64,000 nt of DNA from Hypericum androsaemum (Eukaryota; Streptophyta; Magnoliopsida; Malpighiales; Hypericaceae): assembly GCA_963995505.1 (NCBI GenBank), contig OZ023184.1, forward strand, positions 15,994,228 through 16,058,227. The letters are read 5' to 3'. Positions 1 to 10,271 of the stretch are shown here, one piece after another. The notes beneath the pieces are model-generated. The model was not told where the DNA came from and did no database searches. It saw only the letters and a program-made list of their open reading frames with translations. A program made the translations under genes and the position numbers. Position 1 is the first letter of the stretch. Every line of letters starts with the position of its first letter.

Positions 1-1152
1 CCTGCTGCATGCATGCTATTGCCACCATGTCATTTGCTATGGATTAACTTGTCGATCATTACAAACTTCTTTTCTTTTTGGGCATGTTTTCAAGCTTTTG
101 TATCTTCGCCGGAAGTAAATAAATCTTCTGCACTTGTGATTCGGCTTCCAATTTGGTGTAGTTTATCGGTCCCGGTAGATTCATCTCCACTATAGACTTG
201 TACTTCTGTTTTCCTAGGTAAATTGGAATTTATGCAGACAAAGATCACACCTTTCGCAACCTTGTACTATTTGCATTCCTTTGCAACTATACTCTGGATG
301 GAAATAATCAATTGATTGATCAATGCTGGTTACATTAAAAGACTCGAAAGACAGAAGAAAAAAAAACCCAACTAGGATGGAACCCGAAACCACCCTCCCC
401 TCACCGCCTCCTTCCGCTCCAATCCCCCCCAGTCCACCTCCACACCAATGACCGACGAATATTATTACAACAAAGACGAGCTGGATCATTCATCTGACAC
501 ATTTCAAAAACAAAAGTCCGGGATTCATAGGCATCGTGAATGTGTAACCTGCATTATCCTCCTACGGTTAATTAGAGTAGTTAATCGTTTTAGACCAGAT
601 ATCGTCTCGAGGAATTAAATTACTTTGTCATACATGAGGCAGTGTCAGTTAAGATTCGGACAACTACAAATTGTTGATCACAATGTTAAGCCTGATTAGG
701 TCTTCCCTTAGCTTTCGTATTATGCCAACTGTACATTCCTATTTTGTAGCACACATAGTTAGGCAGTTTCCATATGGTTGTAGACTACCGAAAGTGTATT
801 TGGGTTAGCTACTACAACTTGATATATATATGCTACGGCATCTTCCTTAATAAGAACACAACTTCATTCCACATAAATCTTTCAGTCACACTAATTTATG
901 AGACCTTAAGGCCCGAAGAGGAATTGGTCCAAGTTATGAAGTGGGGAAACAACGGCCCGGGTTATGAAGTGGGTATTGGTAGCGTTGGGCCTGTCCCAAA
1001 CGGGCCACGTCAGAATTTAAATACTCGGCTTGGTACTAACATAGCACCCCATGGAATTTTTTTTTTCTTTTTTGAGGGGACACCCCAAGGAAAAGATTGG
1101 GCTGTGCTTTGAAGTGGGAAGCCTGCTCTCCCTTCCTATGTATCATGTAGAT
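1..1152. other. Intergenic DNA, nothing recognised
   Basis: No open frame here resembles a protein I know, and none has convincing splice sites around it. The stretch contains a C-rich run near 370-450 and a T-rich run near 1048. I see no terminal repeats that would define a transposon. Confidence 0.5.
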
Positions 1153-1166
1153 TAATTGATTGTGTT

Positions 1167-1266
1167 TTTTTTTGAAAGGGAAATTTTTTACCCCTATCTA
1201 ATGCTTGAACCTTGGACCTCCTTGAATTTTACAATTCTTTGTACCGCTAGGCTACAAATTCTTTGG
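1167..1266 (-). mobile_element. tRNA-derived SINE, copy 1 (minus strand)
   Basis: Read on the minus strand, the unit has a box A-like TAGCCTAGCGG, a box B-like GGTTCAAGCA and a 3' oligo-A tract. It is flanked by a perfect 14-bp target duplication, TAATTGATTGTGTT, at 1153-1166 and 1267-1280. That duplication is the hallmark of L1-type endonuclease retroposition. A second copy lies at 17469-17574. The internal promoter and tRNA-like head indicate a SINE and not a functional tRNA gene, because no cloverleaf closes. Confidence 0.9.
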
Positions 1267-1280
1267 TAATTGATTGTGTT

Positions 1281-2354
1281 ATTTGAATTTGAGTACTTAA
1301 AATACAACAATATTTATACTCTGGCATATACAGCTTTTTCACATTTGGTATAGATAATTTTCTTTGATTCTAACCCGAATTAATTATACGGACGAACAAT
1401 TCAAAAAGTAAGGTAAGAAAAGATGAAACGTGAAATATTTGAAGTTGAGGAAACAAGAGAAACACATGAAGCCAAAAGTGGAGCTTTTCCGGGTAAGAGA
1501 AATGGCTGTCATCAATCAAGAGGCAGCTTGTAAAGGAGAAAAGCCATATGTCATGGATCATGCCGACCCCCATAATCTGTGTTCATATTTAATTTTTTTA
1601 AATAAATTATAAACCTTTATTACCTAAACAAAAAGAAAAATAAACGCAAACAAAGCAACCTCTAGTTAAACCGTCTTCCACTAACCGATAGGTTAGCAAA
1701 ACATCTAAAATACCTACCATTTAACTTCGAGGTGGCCAGAAAATTGGATAGTCAAAAGAGACGATCACTAGCAAACACACCAATGAACCGTGAGATTTGG
1801 GTCATATTTAATTATTCAAAACAACTAGGACGCATGCATATAAAATTGTCATTCTTAAAAATTCGATTATGTCACTCTTAAAAAAATGACATAATTAATT
1901 ATTACTCGATGTAAGCTAGTATTTTGTTGGTTGCTAGTTTAACCGGTAAGAAATAATTAATTATATCCTGAATAGGTGTAAACAGCGTCGTTTTCGAGTA
2001 ATGGCTAAATCTGCAAGTGCTACGGATTGATGTGCCCTCGTGTACAAATCAACCAAACTACATAGTACTGCCTTGAACTTTTTGAAGGGAAAAAAAATTA
2101 AAAATGAAGCTAAAAAATCATTCTGGCCCACCCAATAACAATTTGTCATTTCAGCTCGGGAGCATGTAGGTCATCGTGTGGAAATTAGGATCATTTGTTA
2201 AGTAGTCGTCGCAGACAAATACATGGTACTCTTTTAAATATTTTTACAACACAAAGTACAAAATTTTTATTTCCAGTAACTAAGTATATTTACCAAAAAA
2301 AATTAAAATTAAAACAAAAACAAATATTTTTTATGATTTTTTGCAACTTAAGTT
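1281..2354. other. AT-rich intergenic DNA, nothing recognised
   Basis: Short open frames occur on both strands (for example 1370-1573 minus and 1961-2149 minus), but none resembles a known protein and the composition is strongly AT-rich. No paired terminal repeats were seen. Confidence 0.5.
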
Positions 2355-2755
2355 GTTATATCCTAACCAAGTCTAGCATTTGAGTTATTAAAAATATAAC
2401 AATATTAAATATTTATTAAAATTATTTTATCACTTTTTTAAAATCCTACCCGCCTCTAACTTGGTTGAATTAATGGAGCGAGCGAGCCGGATATGAAGTG
2501 CATAAACTATAAACAATAAAAAAGAAATGCCTTGTGCGCTCAAGTCTCGACGAAAAAGCCCACTAGCGAGGTTCTCCTTATATTTGGGCCTGAGGTTCGG
2601 CCCAGAAACAAATCACCAGAAGGCCCATACACTTTTCGATTTCCTTTTAATTTCTGGAATTCCCGCGGTTCCTAATTTCCGATTCCCTCCCTCCCTCCGG
2701 TTAATTTCCGCCGTCGCGCTGACCCAATGGCTCCATCGCATCCTCATTCACAGAT
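2355..2755 (+). repeat. Promoter-proximal block, inverted copy of 28735-29045
   Basis: From the AACCAAGTCTAGC region to just before the KEN gene 1 leader, this block matches the reverse complement of 28735-29045. By eye the match is about 90 percent over the last 250 bases, with indels in the AT-rich upstream part. It lies upstream of KEN gene 1 here and upstream of the HOS1 pseudogene in the other copy. It may therefore be a duplicated promoter segment or a dispersed repeat adopted as a promoter. The open frame inside it occurs in both copies only because the DNA is duplicated. It resembles no protein. Confidence 0.75.
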
Positions 2756-3857
2756 GTGGTGAGGGAGGTGCCTCGGTGAAGAAAACCCCAAACCTAACCT
2801 AGTGCAGCAGTCGCATTGGGTGGACCTAAAACACGCAGCGACCCCCTTCGACGGCCACTCTCTCTTTCCTCAAAACCGAAATTGGGGGAAACGACAAACC
2901 TAATTACTAAATCCCGACGGTTCTCTCACCGGAGTCCAGCTGCATCTCCTTCTCCGTCTCGTCTCAGCAGTCGCATTGAAGCAGAAAGTTGTCCACCTTT
3001 GCGCAAGAACCTGGACCAAGAAACCTCCCGATTTCGATCTAACGTAAGAGATTCTTTTCCAATTTTTTTTAGTGATTTAGGGTTTGAGTTCTTGATTATT
3101 AATTTTTTTTTATAGGGATTTAGGTTTTGGATGATCCCTGGTTTCTTATATTAAGATAGCGACCCACTAACTATTATCCAGGAGTGGTAATGTAAACATA
3201 AAGAAAATTGCTCCAGTTACTTTTTAAACGAAGATCGCGTCAAGTCCTTGGACCACGTCGGTACTGTCTCTTCTTCTTCATTTGCAGCTGTAAAGATTGA
3301 AGCTTTTGGTTCTTATGAGTAAAGCTTTAACTTCTCCTTAGTTGATGCCGTCTACGTTTCAATGTGTGAAGATGGTAGATTTGTATTAGTTGATGCTTGC
3401 TGTGTATGTTGAATGAATATGGTCTGTTTCCATAATTTTCTTAATCTCATCTTACGCTGAGCATGTTTTGATACTTGCGATGTGTACTTGTTAATGTGTC
3501 TGCTGGTTGCTGTTTTATTTGCCATAACTGCTTGTCAGAGGAGAAACAGAGGGAGCAATCGAATACATGTTCACAGTGCTTTAGTTGATTTATGTTCAAT
3601 TGTTAACAGTTCGTAGTGCTTTAGTTGATTTATGTTAAATTGTTCACTTTAGTTTATTAATGTTCAATTCTTCACAGTTCACAGTTCACAATTGCACTTG
3701 GTGCTTTAGTTGTTTTATGCTCACAGTTCATAGGCGACTTATGACTTGGTTGCTTCTGTTGTTTTATGCTCACAATGCTTAGTTCATAGTTCATAGACGA
3801 TTTATGATTTAGTTGCTTTAGTTTCTTACTTAGTGCTTTATGCTCACAGTTTTGCAG
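2745..3857 (+). promoter_or_regulatory. Leader exon and leader intron of KEN gene 1
   Basis: The first 70 bases (2745-2815) match, in inverted orientation, the DNA just upstream of kelch-like gene B (about 23215-23290), including the motif GTGAGGGAGGTGCCTCGGT. A leader exon ends at 3043 before a GTAAGAG donor. The intron 3044-3857 ends in TTTTGCAG, and the start codon follows 19 bases later at 3877. The second KEN gene in this window also has a leader intron directly before its coding start. I infer the exact leader 5' end, so its position is uncertain. Confidence 0.6.
3560..3856 (+). repeat. Degenerate short tandem repeats in the leader intron
   Basis: The intron holds many imperfect copies of a motif of roughly 30-40 bases built from GTGCTTTAGTTGATTTATG and TTCACAGTTCATAG. 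Copies drift in sequence and spacing, consistent with old slippage-driven expansion. No function is evident from the sequence. Confidence 0.7.
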
Positions 3858-3876
3858 AATCATATATCAAAGTCCG

Positions 3877-5305
3877 ATGTCAGACACATTTGATCATCCT
3901 TCGCCTCCTTACAATCTTACGCTACCACCCCACGTTGACACTCCAGAAAAGGATGGTCATACGCGTAGGAAGAATGCCCTTGCTACTATGAAGAAGAATT
4001 TCACAAATTCTAGCTTGCAAGTGGAACTCGATGGAGAAAATTTACGTTGGGAGCCTGTGTATAGTCCAGCTCAAGTTGTAGCTCAATCTTTTGGGGTGAG
4101 TTTATTGTGCTTTATTTGGCATAAAAATTTCATAATAACTAACTATTATACATTCAGCACTATCGGCGCTTGGGTGAAGGTGAAACTAAAATGACCAAAT
4201 TTGTGAAGTTGGTAAATCTTGGCGAACACCCTATGACCGAACTGACCCTTCTTGGCCGCAACGTGCTCAGGTAAGAAGTTGAATTACACCCCTGGATTAA
4301 TACCTTTAGTTTTGTTACTTATATAACTTCTCGATCAGGTTTCTTCTGTTTACCATTGGTGAAAATTGGGCCAAAGGACTGTGCCTGCCTGATTCGATAG
4401 CTGCTATCTACACGAATGAAGTTGGAGAATTCCAGGTCGGAACTCAGCTGCCAAAAGATCGAGTTGAATATGTTGGTGAGGTAGGTGGATATGTTCGTGA
4501 GATACGTGAATATGTTCGTGAGGAGGCGGAAAGATTAAGAAGCCTGGTTCAACAAATGTGTGACAAGTCTGGTGTGGATCTTGTTATACCATCGGATGTA
4601 GATCATTTCTTGAAGGAGTTGGAGCGTCATATGAATCCCTTCAACGCAGTCATTCTAAATCATCCATGTTTATGGTCGCCGCTGAGGTTTGAAGGATTCT
4701 TTGACACTTTAAAGAATAGGGGGAGTGAAAAAAATGAGTCAGAGGAGAAAAATGTCTTGACGACAGCTCTGATTAGTTTGCCATCAGATTGCTTGCTTGA
4801 GATTGATGGAAGCTGGAAAAAGGCATTCGAGCAAAATTTGCCAACAAAGTTAGGATCCCGTAAGGTGTACATCGACCAACTGAACTCGAAATGGACAAAA
4901 GAGTCATCAGATTTTAAACAGTTGGATATACTCTTTTTCATAAGAAATATGATGGTTCATGGGCATATGAGTGAGGTATGAGTTATTGCGTCTGAATCCT
5001 TTTCAAAGCTTTTCTTCTTTCTGTATACTAACAGCATCAAGGAACTGATATTTTTTGTGTGTGTGCAGTATGGACGTCTATTACTTGGGTTGGAGGAGAT
5101 TGTCAGAGTTTTTAAATGTACTTTTCCCAACTATATTCTCGAACTGCCTAGACAGATTTGGTTAGCAGATGAAAACAATGTTTTTGAAGATCTATGGGTG
5201 AGTTGGATAAAATCTTGTCTGAGTTTTTTTTTTGATGATAAAATGTTGTAGGTTTTTGACAATGATGAAGTAAACCTTTTCAATTTGCCCTTTCAGGAGC
5301 ATTAG
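3877..5305 (+). CDS. Free-standing KEN-type ribonuclease domain protein (KEN gene 1)
   Basis: Five coding exons join in frame with canonical GT..AG borders: 3877-4095, 4158-4270, 4339-4975, 5069-5197 and 5297-5305. They give about 368 residues. The C-terminal third resembles the KEN ribonuclease module of IRE1 and RNase L. It has HPCLW at residues 219-223, a central SW-K segment, then RNMMVH at 313-318 and a CTFPNYIL stretch. R313, N314 and H318 fall at the spacing of the catalytic Arg-Asn-x3-His of RNase L and IRE1. No kinase glycine loop, VAIK, HRD or DFG motif is visible, so this is not an IRE1 receptor. The N-terminal 215 residues are unrecognised and include a short charged repeat (EYVREI, EYVREE). 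No signal peptide or membrane segment is seen. An RNA-cleaving role is inferred from these residues. A paralogous domain is encoded at 41745-42967. Confidence 0.75.
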
Positions 5306-5852
5306 TGGTTGATGGGATTCTTCCCCAACGACAATTGAGGACCAGTGTTTCTTGTTGGTTAAGAACTGCTTTTGTCGTGCTTAATTTTGTAGTAGAGCAT
5401 GTTGACATTGTTGTTTGTATATGGCTTCTGGACCAGAGTTTCTTGTTGGTTAAGAACTGGATCCTAGTGGAAAGTAGTGCTCTTGCCTATGGTTGTCATT
5501 TATCCCATTGGGTTGCAACAATGAGCTGAAAACATTGTCAAATTAAGCTATTTATTAACTAATCACCGATATTACTAATTTTTAATAAACAATAAAGTGC
5601 AAGTTAAAAAAAATTAATTAAAAAACTAAAGTGGAGTGTGTGTACACCTTCTATGTGCCACGCGTATGTTTTTTTCTTTTCGATCACCAGAATGCCATGC
5701 GTGCGGGAAACAAATCTTAAGCAATAAGAGCCGAGTAATAATTTGATTTTAGAAGTTTTGAGTTTGAAATATGATTTCTCCTTTTCATAATAGGTAGGGA
5801 TAACATGAGTTTTGAGTTTTGAAGTTTTAAGCTAAGAAGCACTCCAAGAACT
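5306..5852. other. Downstream flank of KEN gene 1, nothing else recognised
   Basis: This probably contains the 3' untranslated region of KEN gene 1. Two tandem-like copies of a GTTTCTTGTTGGTTAAGAAC motif occur at about 5345 and 5437. AATAAA-like A-rich DNA follows near 5585-5600. There is no further gene. Confidence 0.45.
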
Positions 5853-7425
5853 ATGATTCCTGAATGCACCGACTTGTTGTGGGAGATTGCACTTGGTCGG
5901 AAGGTCGTTGAGAATATCAGTCACTTTGCATTACATGATTAGATTGACTTTATGTTCCTCGCAGAAATTGAAAAAGAAGATAAACTGCTTGACCAGTTGT
6001 TTCAATCTACAAACTCAACTAAAGAAAAACTAAAAGCAGGTTGGCAACAACTTATCCTTATAGCATCACTACTTGATCGGATACCGAATCTTGCTGGATT
6101 GGCAAGGACATGTGAAGTATGTACATTCAGTAAAATCTTTTTGCTTCCATTGGATATGAGTTATGTTTATCATTTAGTTATCAACAACAGTGTTACTATA
6201 TCGTGTCAATAATTTTAAAGACTTTCTTCCAGGTATTCAGGGCATCGGGATTAACCGTTCAATAATTTTAAGGACTTTCTTCCAGGTATTCAGGGCATCG
6301 GGATTAACCGTTCAATAATTTTAAGGACTTTCTTCCAGGTATTCAGGGCATCGGGATTAACCGTTGCAGATAAAAGCATTTTATGTGAAACAATTCCAAC
6401 TCATCAGGCTCATAACGAGCGCCACATTGTGACGTTGTTCTTCATCATTTTATTATTATAATGTTTGAACGTGCATTTGTAGATTGAAAGATATTCACCA
6501 TCCGATATTTTCCCATGTGGTAGTGAGAAAAGAGATTCTTGGTCTGTATAGGCTGTTGGATGATACATTGGTCTCGGTATCACTTTCATTTGACCCCCCC
6601 AAAAAAAGGAGAGGAGTTTTATTATTGGAAATTTTTTCACGTGTAACAAAAAGTGGGTCTTAAATTCTAGAATTTCTTGGGTATCATAGCCTCCGCCTCC
6701 TGAGTTCAAAGGAACATTTGCTTTGAATCCGTGCATACTTTTGAAGCCAAATGATTGTTCAGTGAGGCTGTTTCTTGTTTGTTGGGTTATCACTCTGCAT
6801 TTTGCTCTTCAGCGTTGCAGCAGGAAAAATGGGTTACTGTGATTGAAGTCCCCGTGAATAGCGTAAAACAGTTCTTGGAGATGAAGAAACATTCTATTTA
6901 GGGATTGGAGCAAACAGCTATAACAGTGTACCGCTTGATCGATCAGTACATCTTTCCAAAGAAGACTGTTAAGTTGTTCTTGACTGGAAGAAATTATTCG
7001 TGACAATGCCATGCTGCTCGACAGTAGTTAGTTTTTGGTTTTAACCAAATTAATGCAAAAGAAAGTTCCTATGATCCTCCGTAAACCAATAGTGGACAGA
7101 ATAAATACTTCAACATATGTTCCCCAAAAATGGAAGCTTTGGCTAATTCCCTTTAGTGCGCATGATGTTGCCAACTCGAGGAGGGTTGCTGAGCGGCAGG
7201 GGACAATTCCTTTCTTATTATTTCCCTCACCATTCTTAACATTTCCTATTTGTCTCAGGTCTTTGACGTGAAAAGGAGAGGGCATGCTTGCGTTGAGATA
7301 CCACAGTTGGGTTGGGGGATGGTGTGGGGTTAGGTTGCTGAATGTCCACGTCAGTGGTGCTATTGCGCTCTGTGTGGAAGATCTCATTAGTTGCTTGTTC
7401 TAATCCATACAACAGACATGGTAAA
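5853..7425 (+). pseudogene. TARBP1-like SpoU RNA 2'-O-methyltransferase, decayed C-terminal fragment
   Basis: Exon-like pieces match the C-terminal SpoU domain of plant TARBP1-type proteins (family of At4g17610), which methylate ribose in RNA. The first piece (about 5950-6116) contains LIASLLDRIPNLAGLARTCE before a GTATGT donor. The next, after 6338, begins VFRASGLTVAD. The third, from about 6826, contains EKWVTVIEVPVNSVKQFLE, then an in-frame TAG, then GLEQTA and FPKKTV in shifted register. The last (about 7262-7402) contains ACVEIPQLG and, after a frameshift, NVHVSGAIAL. Splice borders persist, so this is an unprocessed copy. The family protein is far longer. Only the end is present, with stops and frameshifts, so I consider it non-functional. 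Confidence 0.85.
6208..6366 (+). repeat. 53-bp tandem triplication spanning a splice acceptor
   Basis: Three head-to-tail units lie at 6208-6260, 6261-6313 and 6314-6366 and are nearly identical: the first unit has AAAG where the others have AAGG, and the last base of the third differs. Each unit carries a polypyrimidine-TTCCAG acceptor and the first 28 bases of the following methyltransferase exon. The near identity implies a recent expansion in an already decayed gene. Confidence 0.95.
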
Positions 7426-8353
7426 GTGTAATTCTGGGGGGACACTAAAATTGTCTCGGACCTTCAGCAAGGAGAAGATGGTGTTCATCTGTCTGTGTTG
7501 TATTAATTATTACATTCATGTGGCCATGCCTGTCTAAAAAGTACTAGACCTTAATTATTGAATTGTTTCTTTCAAGTTAATTATGGAAATTATGGGTACG
7601 GTCTGATCTCGAGTCAGAAGGAATCAGTTGTTCGTGGACTGTACATATGTCAAAGTTGATGGGGGATGAGAAAGGCATGCACATTGTGAGACCAGTTTTT
7701 TTTGTTGTTGAAATTTCATGATTTCTTTTTGAAACTCTTTCTTTTTCTATTGGATTGGATTCATTCCCCGTGATTGTTAATGGCTTCAATTATGGATATG
7801 CTAGTGGAATGGCAACAGGTGCAAGTTATTTATACTCGGAATCTGTACTCTTCCCTCTAAAGGCCTATCTTAAGATTACTGTTCTGACATCCGTTGAAAT
7901 TTTTTGTAATCAACTGGTAAATTTGGTACTAAAAAGGCAACGACCAGCAGGGAAAAAAAAAGGTACTCATAGCATGCGAGGCTTCACCACGTACGCATAC
8001 TAAAAATGCAATTAATCTTGGAGCTCACATGGAAAGTTCACAAATCAGTCTCTCTTTGTTCCTATTGAAAGGAAAATCGCTGCCAAAGTTCAGCAATGCT
8101 TTCATTTTAAACAAGTTTAAATCTTTGATTTCTTATGTTGATAATAACTTTTCTCTAATCCAAGACATTCTAGACTACTTGTGTGATAATGGAGAGCAAA
8201 AATCAAGTCGAGATTTATGAAATAACATAAAATAGATTTCTACGCCGAGCGAGACTTCATCGGTCCATATACCAAGATTGCGATTAGCAGCTCGCACAAG
8301 GATATTTTTGTTTTTACACTATACTCTACGATAATGTTGATGAAACAAAGGAT
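7426..8353. other. Intergenic DNA, nothing recognised
   Basis: Open frames at 7755-8003 and 8029-8220 on the plus strand have no family resemblance I can support and lack clear splice or start context. No terminal repeats were seen. Confidence 0.45.
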
Positions 8354-8660
8354 GGGGAGAGCTCTTGTCCAGATTTTGCGGGCCGAACGCAACCTGCAAG
8401 AAAGACAGAAGCAAGTTCTTCAGGCAGAATACTTGATGCTAGTACAGACGGCACGGTTTAGGATGATAAGTACACGATTATGAATCTTGGAGTTATGCAA
8501 CAGAGACAAATCGGTAGGAATAGATAAACTAGCCTCTCCAACAACAAGAAGGAAAATTTCTGAAGCATTGTAGTTTTTACTGAAAGGAAATGGGGACATT
8601 GAAAGAAGATTTAAACCACGACGAGGACCTGAAAATCCAAAGGCCTTTCCGACTGGGGAA
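8354..8660 (+). repeat. Duplicated block downstream of kelch-like A, also at 16741-17130
   Basis: Several runs are shared in order with 16741-17130. Examples are CAGGCAGAATACTTGATG against AGGCAAGCAGAATACTTCATG, the GGAATAGATAAACTAGC run, and GAAATGGGGACATTGAAAGA. Here the block lies 3' of kelch-like gene A, so it may be its untranslated tail and flank. The second copy has no intact kelch-like gene beside it. Confidence 0.7.
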
Positions 8661-8762
8661 AGGGGTCATAATCATTCCGAAAAGATTGTACATGTACTTG
8701 CAGTAGTGGCAGAAACAGGTGAAGGGGAAGCAATGCAATGCAAGAGCGAACCTGGCATCTTC

Positions 8763-9863
8763 CTAAGAGGAGGAGTAAGCTATTCCCAAGGGAAGTGGAA
8801 GCTCCGTACCAGACCAGTGGTGGTCAGCAGCGGTGGAGATGATTTCAGCACATAAGGATTGAGCGCTGTATATCAATTCAAAAGTGAACACGGAGAAATT
8901 AGCAGACTTTGAGAAGGCGATCACATGGTAACGCCTCTGAGAAACTTGGACGAGGAGCAGGTTCTTGATATCATGCGGCAGCTTATCATTCAAGTCCAGC
9001 AAATTAGAGTCGAGGAGTTCAAGGTGTAGCCCAGAGAGGCCAAAAGCACGGAGCTTTCCATCAGGCGTGGTTAGTAACAGGGTATCGTCGCTGAGCAGAT
9101 GGGATCGACAAGAAAGAGGGCATAGATAACTAGTGTTCGTCCGAACCGTAGAATCAATGCAGTCAAGGTTGATCCTAGTCCATTCCCCGACATACCCATG
9201 CTTGAGTGTGTAACACAGGAAATGTTGTTTATAAAAAAGTGGATCTTTCCTATAGCATGCCACATAGTGTGTTGTAGAAAGATGGAGGATCACTTTGCTG
9301 TCGCCAATGCAGGAGATAGCGAGAAGAGCGTGATGAAACAGAGTATCAGATTCTACCTTGGTGGTGCAGAGAGTGAGAGGATCTGCAAGAGATACCCATC
9401 CCCTCTTGATATGCACCTGGAAGTGGTGATTGAACTCACGACGAGGTTTCAGCACCAAGCTAAGTGCATAGAGGTAACCGTTGAGGGTAAACAGATACGG
9501 GTTGCACCCGCGGCTACCATTAATATTCCGACCCTCGTTCAACTTAGGAGCCACACCACCACCGATGTCATAAAACCACATCTTATTAAACGCCGCGACG
9601 TAGACACGGGATCCTAAAATGGCGCATGAGGCGTCGTCAATCCTGATTCGGGCGCCGGTCCTTCTGGGGAAGCCCACGACAAAGTATACGGAGGAGGCGT
9701 CCGTGGGGTCGATGGCGTAGACGCCGTATTCCCAAACTTCACTTTCCCAGATTGAGGACACGAAATAAACGGCCTTGTTGCCCCATTGGGCCCACGCGCC
9801 CTCTGGCAGAAGAGGAGGCTGCTGCCGCTTGCACTCGCCCCCTCGTTGGATCTCACGCTCCAT
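8763..9863 (-). CDS. Kelch-like beta-propeller-type protein A (lineage-specific family)
   Basis: A single exon encodes 366 residues from the ATG at 9863. The open frame extends six codons upstream but only through a TTG. The protein shares an ordered set of blocks with kelch-like B at 22046-23188: AVYF-SS near the start, an A-CA-LGS-VYV block, LFTL-GYLY, FQVH--GW-SL-DP, SCI---KVILH-ST and KQHFLC. The repeated hydrophobic strand pattern with GS-VYV resembles kelch or galactose-oxidase-type propellers, but individual repeats are weak. No signal peptide, membrane segment or F-box is visible. The function is unknown. The family is plant-type, apparently duplicated locally, and both members are intact. 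Confidence 0.8.
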   Translation of the reverse strand: MEREIQRGGECKRQQPPLLPEGAWAQWGNKAVYFVSSIWESEVWEYGVYAIDPTDASSVYFVVGFPRRTGARIRIDDASCAILGSRVYVAAFNKMWFYDIGGGVAPKLNEGRNINGSRGCNPYLFTLNGYLYALSLVLKPRREFNHHFQVHIKRGWVSLADPLTLCTTKVESDTLFHHALLAISCIGDSKVILHLSTTHYVACYRKDPLFYKQHFLCYTLKHGYVGEWTRINLDCIDSTVRTNTSYLCPLSCRSHLLSDDTLLLTTPDGKLRAFGLSGLHLELLDSNLLDLNDKLPHDIKNLLLVQVSQRRYHVIAFSKSANFSVFTFELIYSAQSLCAEIISTAADHHWSGTELPLPLGIAYSSS

Positions 9864-10271
9864 TCTTGTTTTCGAACCCAAATTAGAAGATGCCGTCGCG
9901 GCGCTAGGGTTGGGGTTTTCTTTTTAGACGGACTAAGACTAACCCCTTTATTTTTTTCCCTTTTATTTTATATATATATTGACCGAGTCACGACCGTATA
10001 CTCAAATTATGTAGAGAAAAAATATATCTATAAAAAAAATCTATATATTTTTTTAAAATGTTGTGTGTCTTTTACTCGGGCTCTCGGTTCTTTTTCCTGC
10101 ACTCGTTTTTTTTCCTTCCTTTTTTGGCAATCTTGCACACGTTGATTAGTACACAACTTACAAACAAAAAAGCCCACTTACTTCCTTGGGCTTTCCCTTA
10201 ACCCCCCACTAGTCAAAATTAGATTAAAATCTTGGGCAAATTATTCTGACTATCTCTCCTATTTTATTTTA

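Noticed and set aside
2527..3115. Two plus-strand frames upstream of KEN gene 1 as coding genes
   Set aside because: They overlap a duplicated promoter block and a leader exon, change frame against the inverted copy, and match no family.
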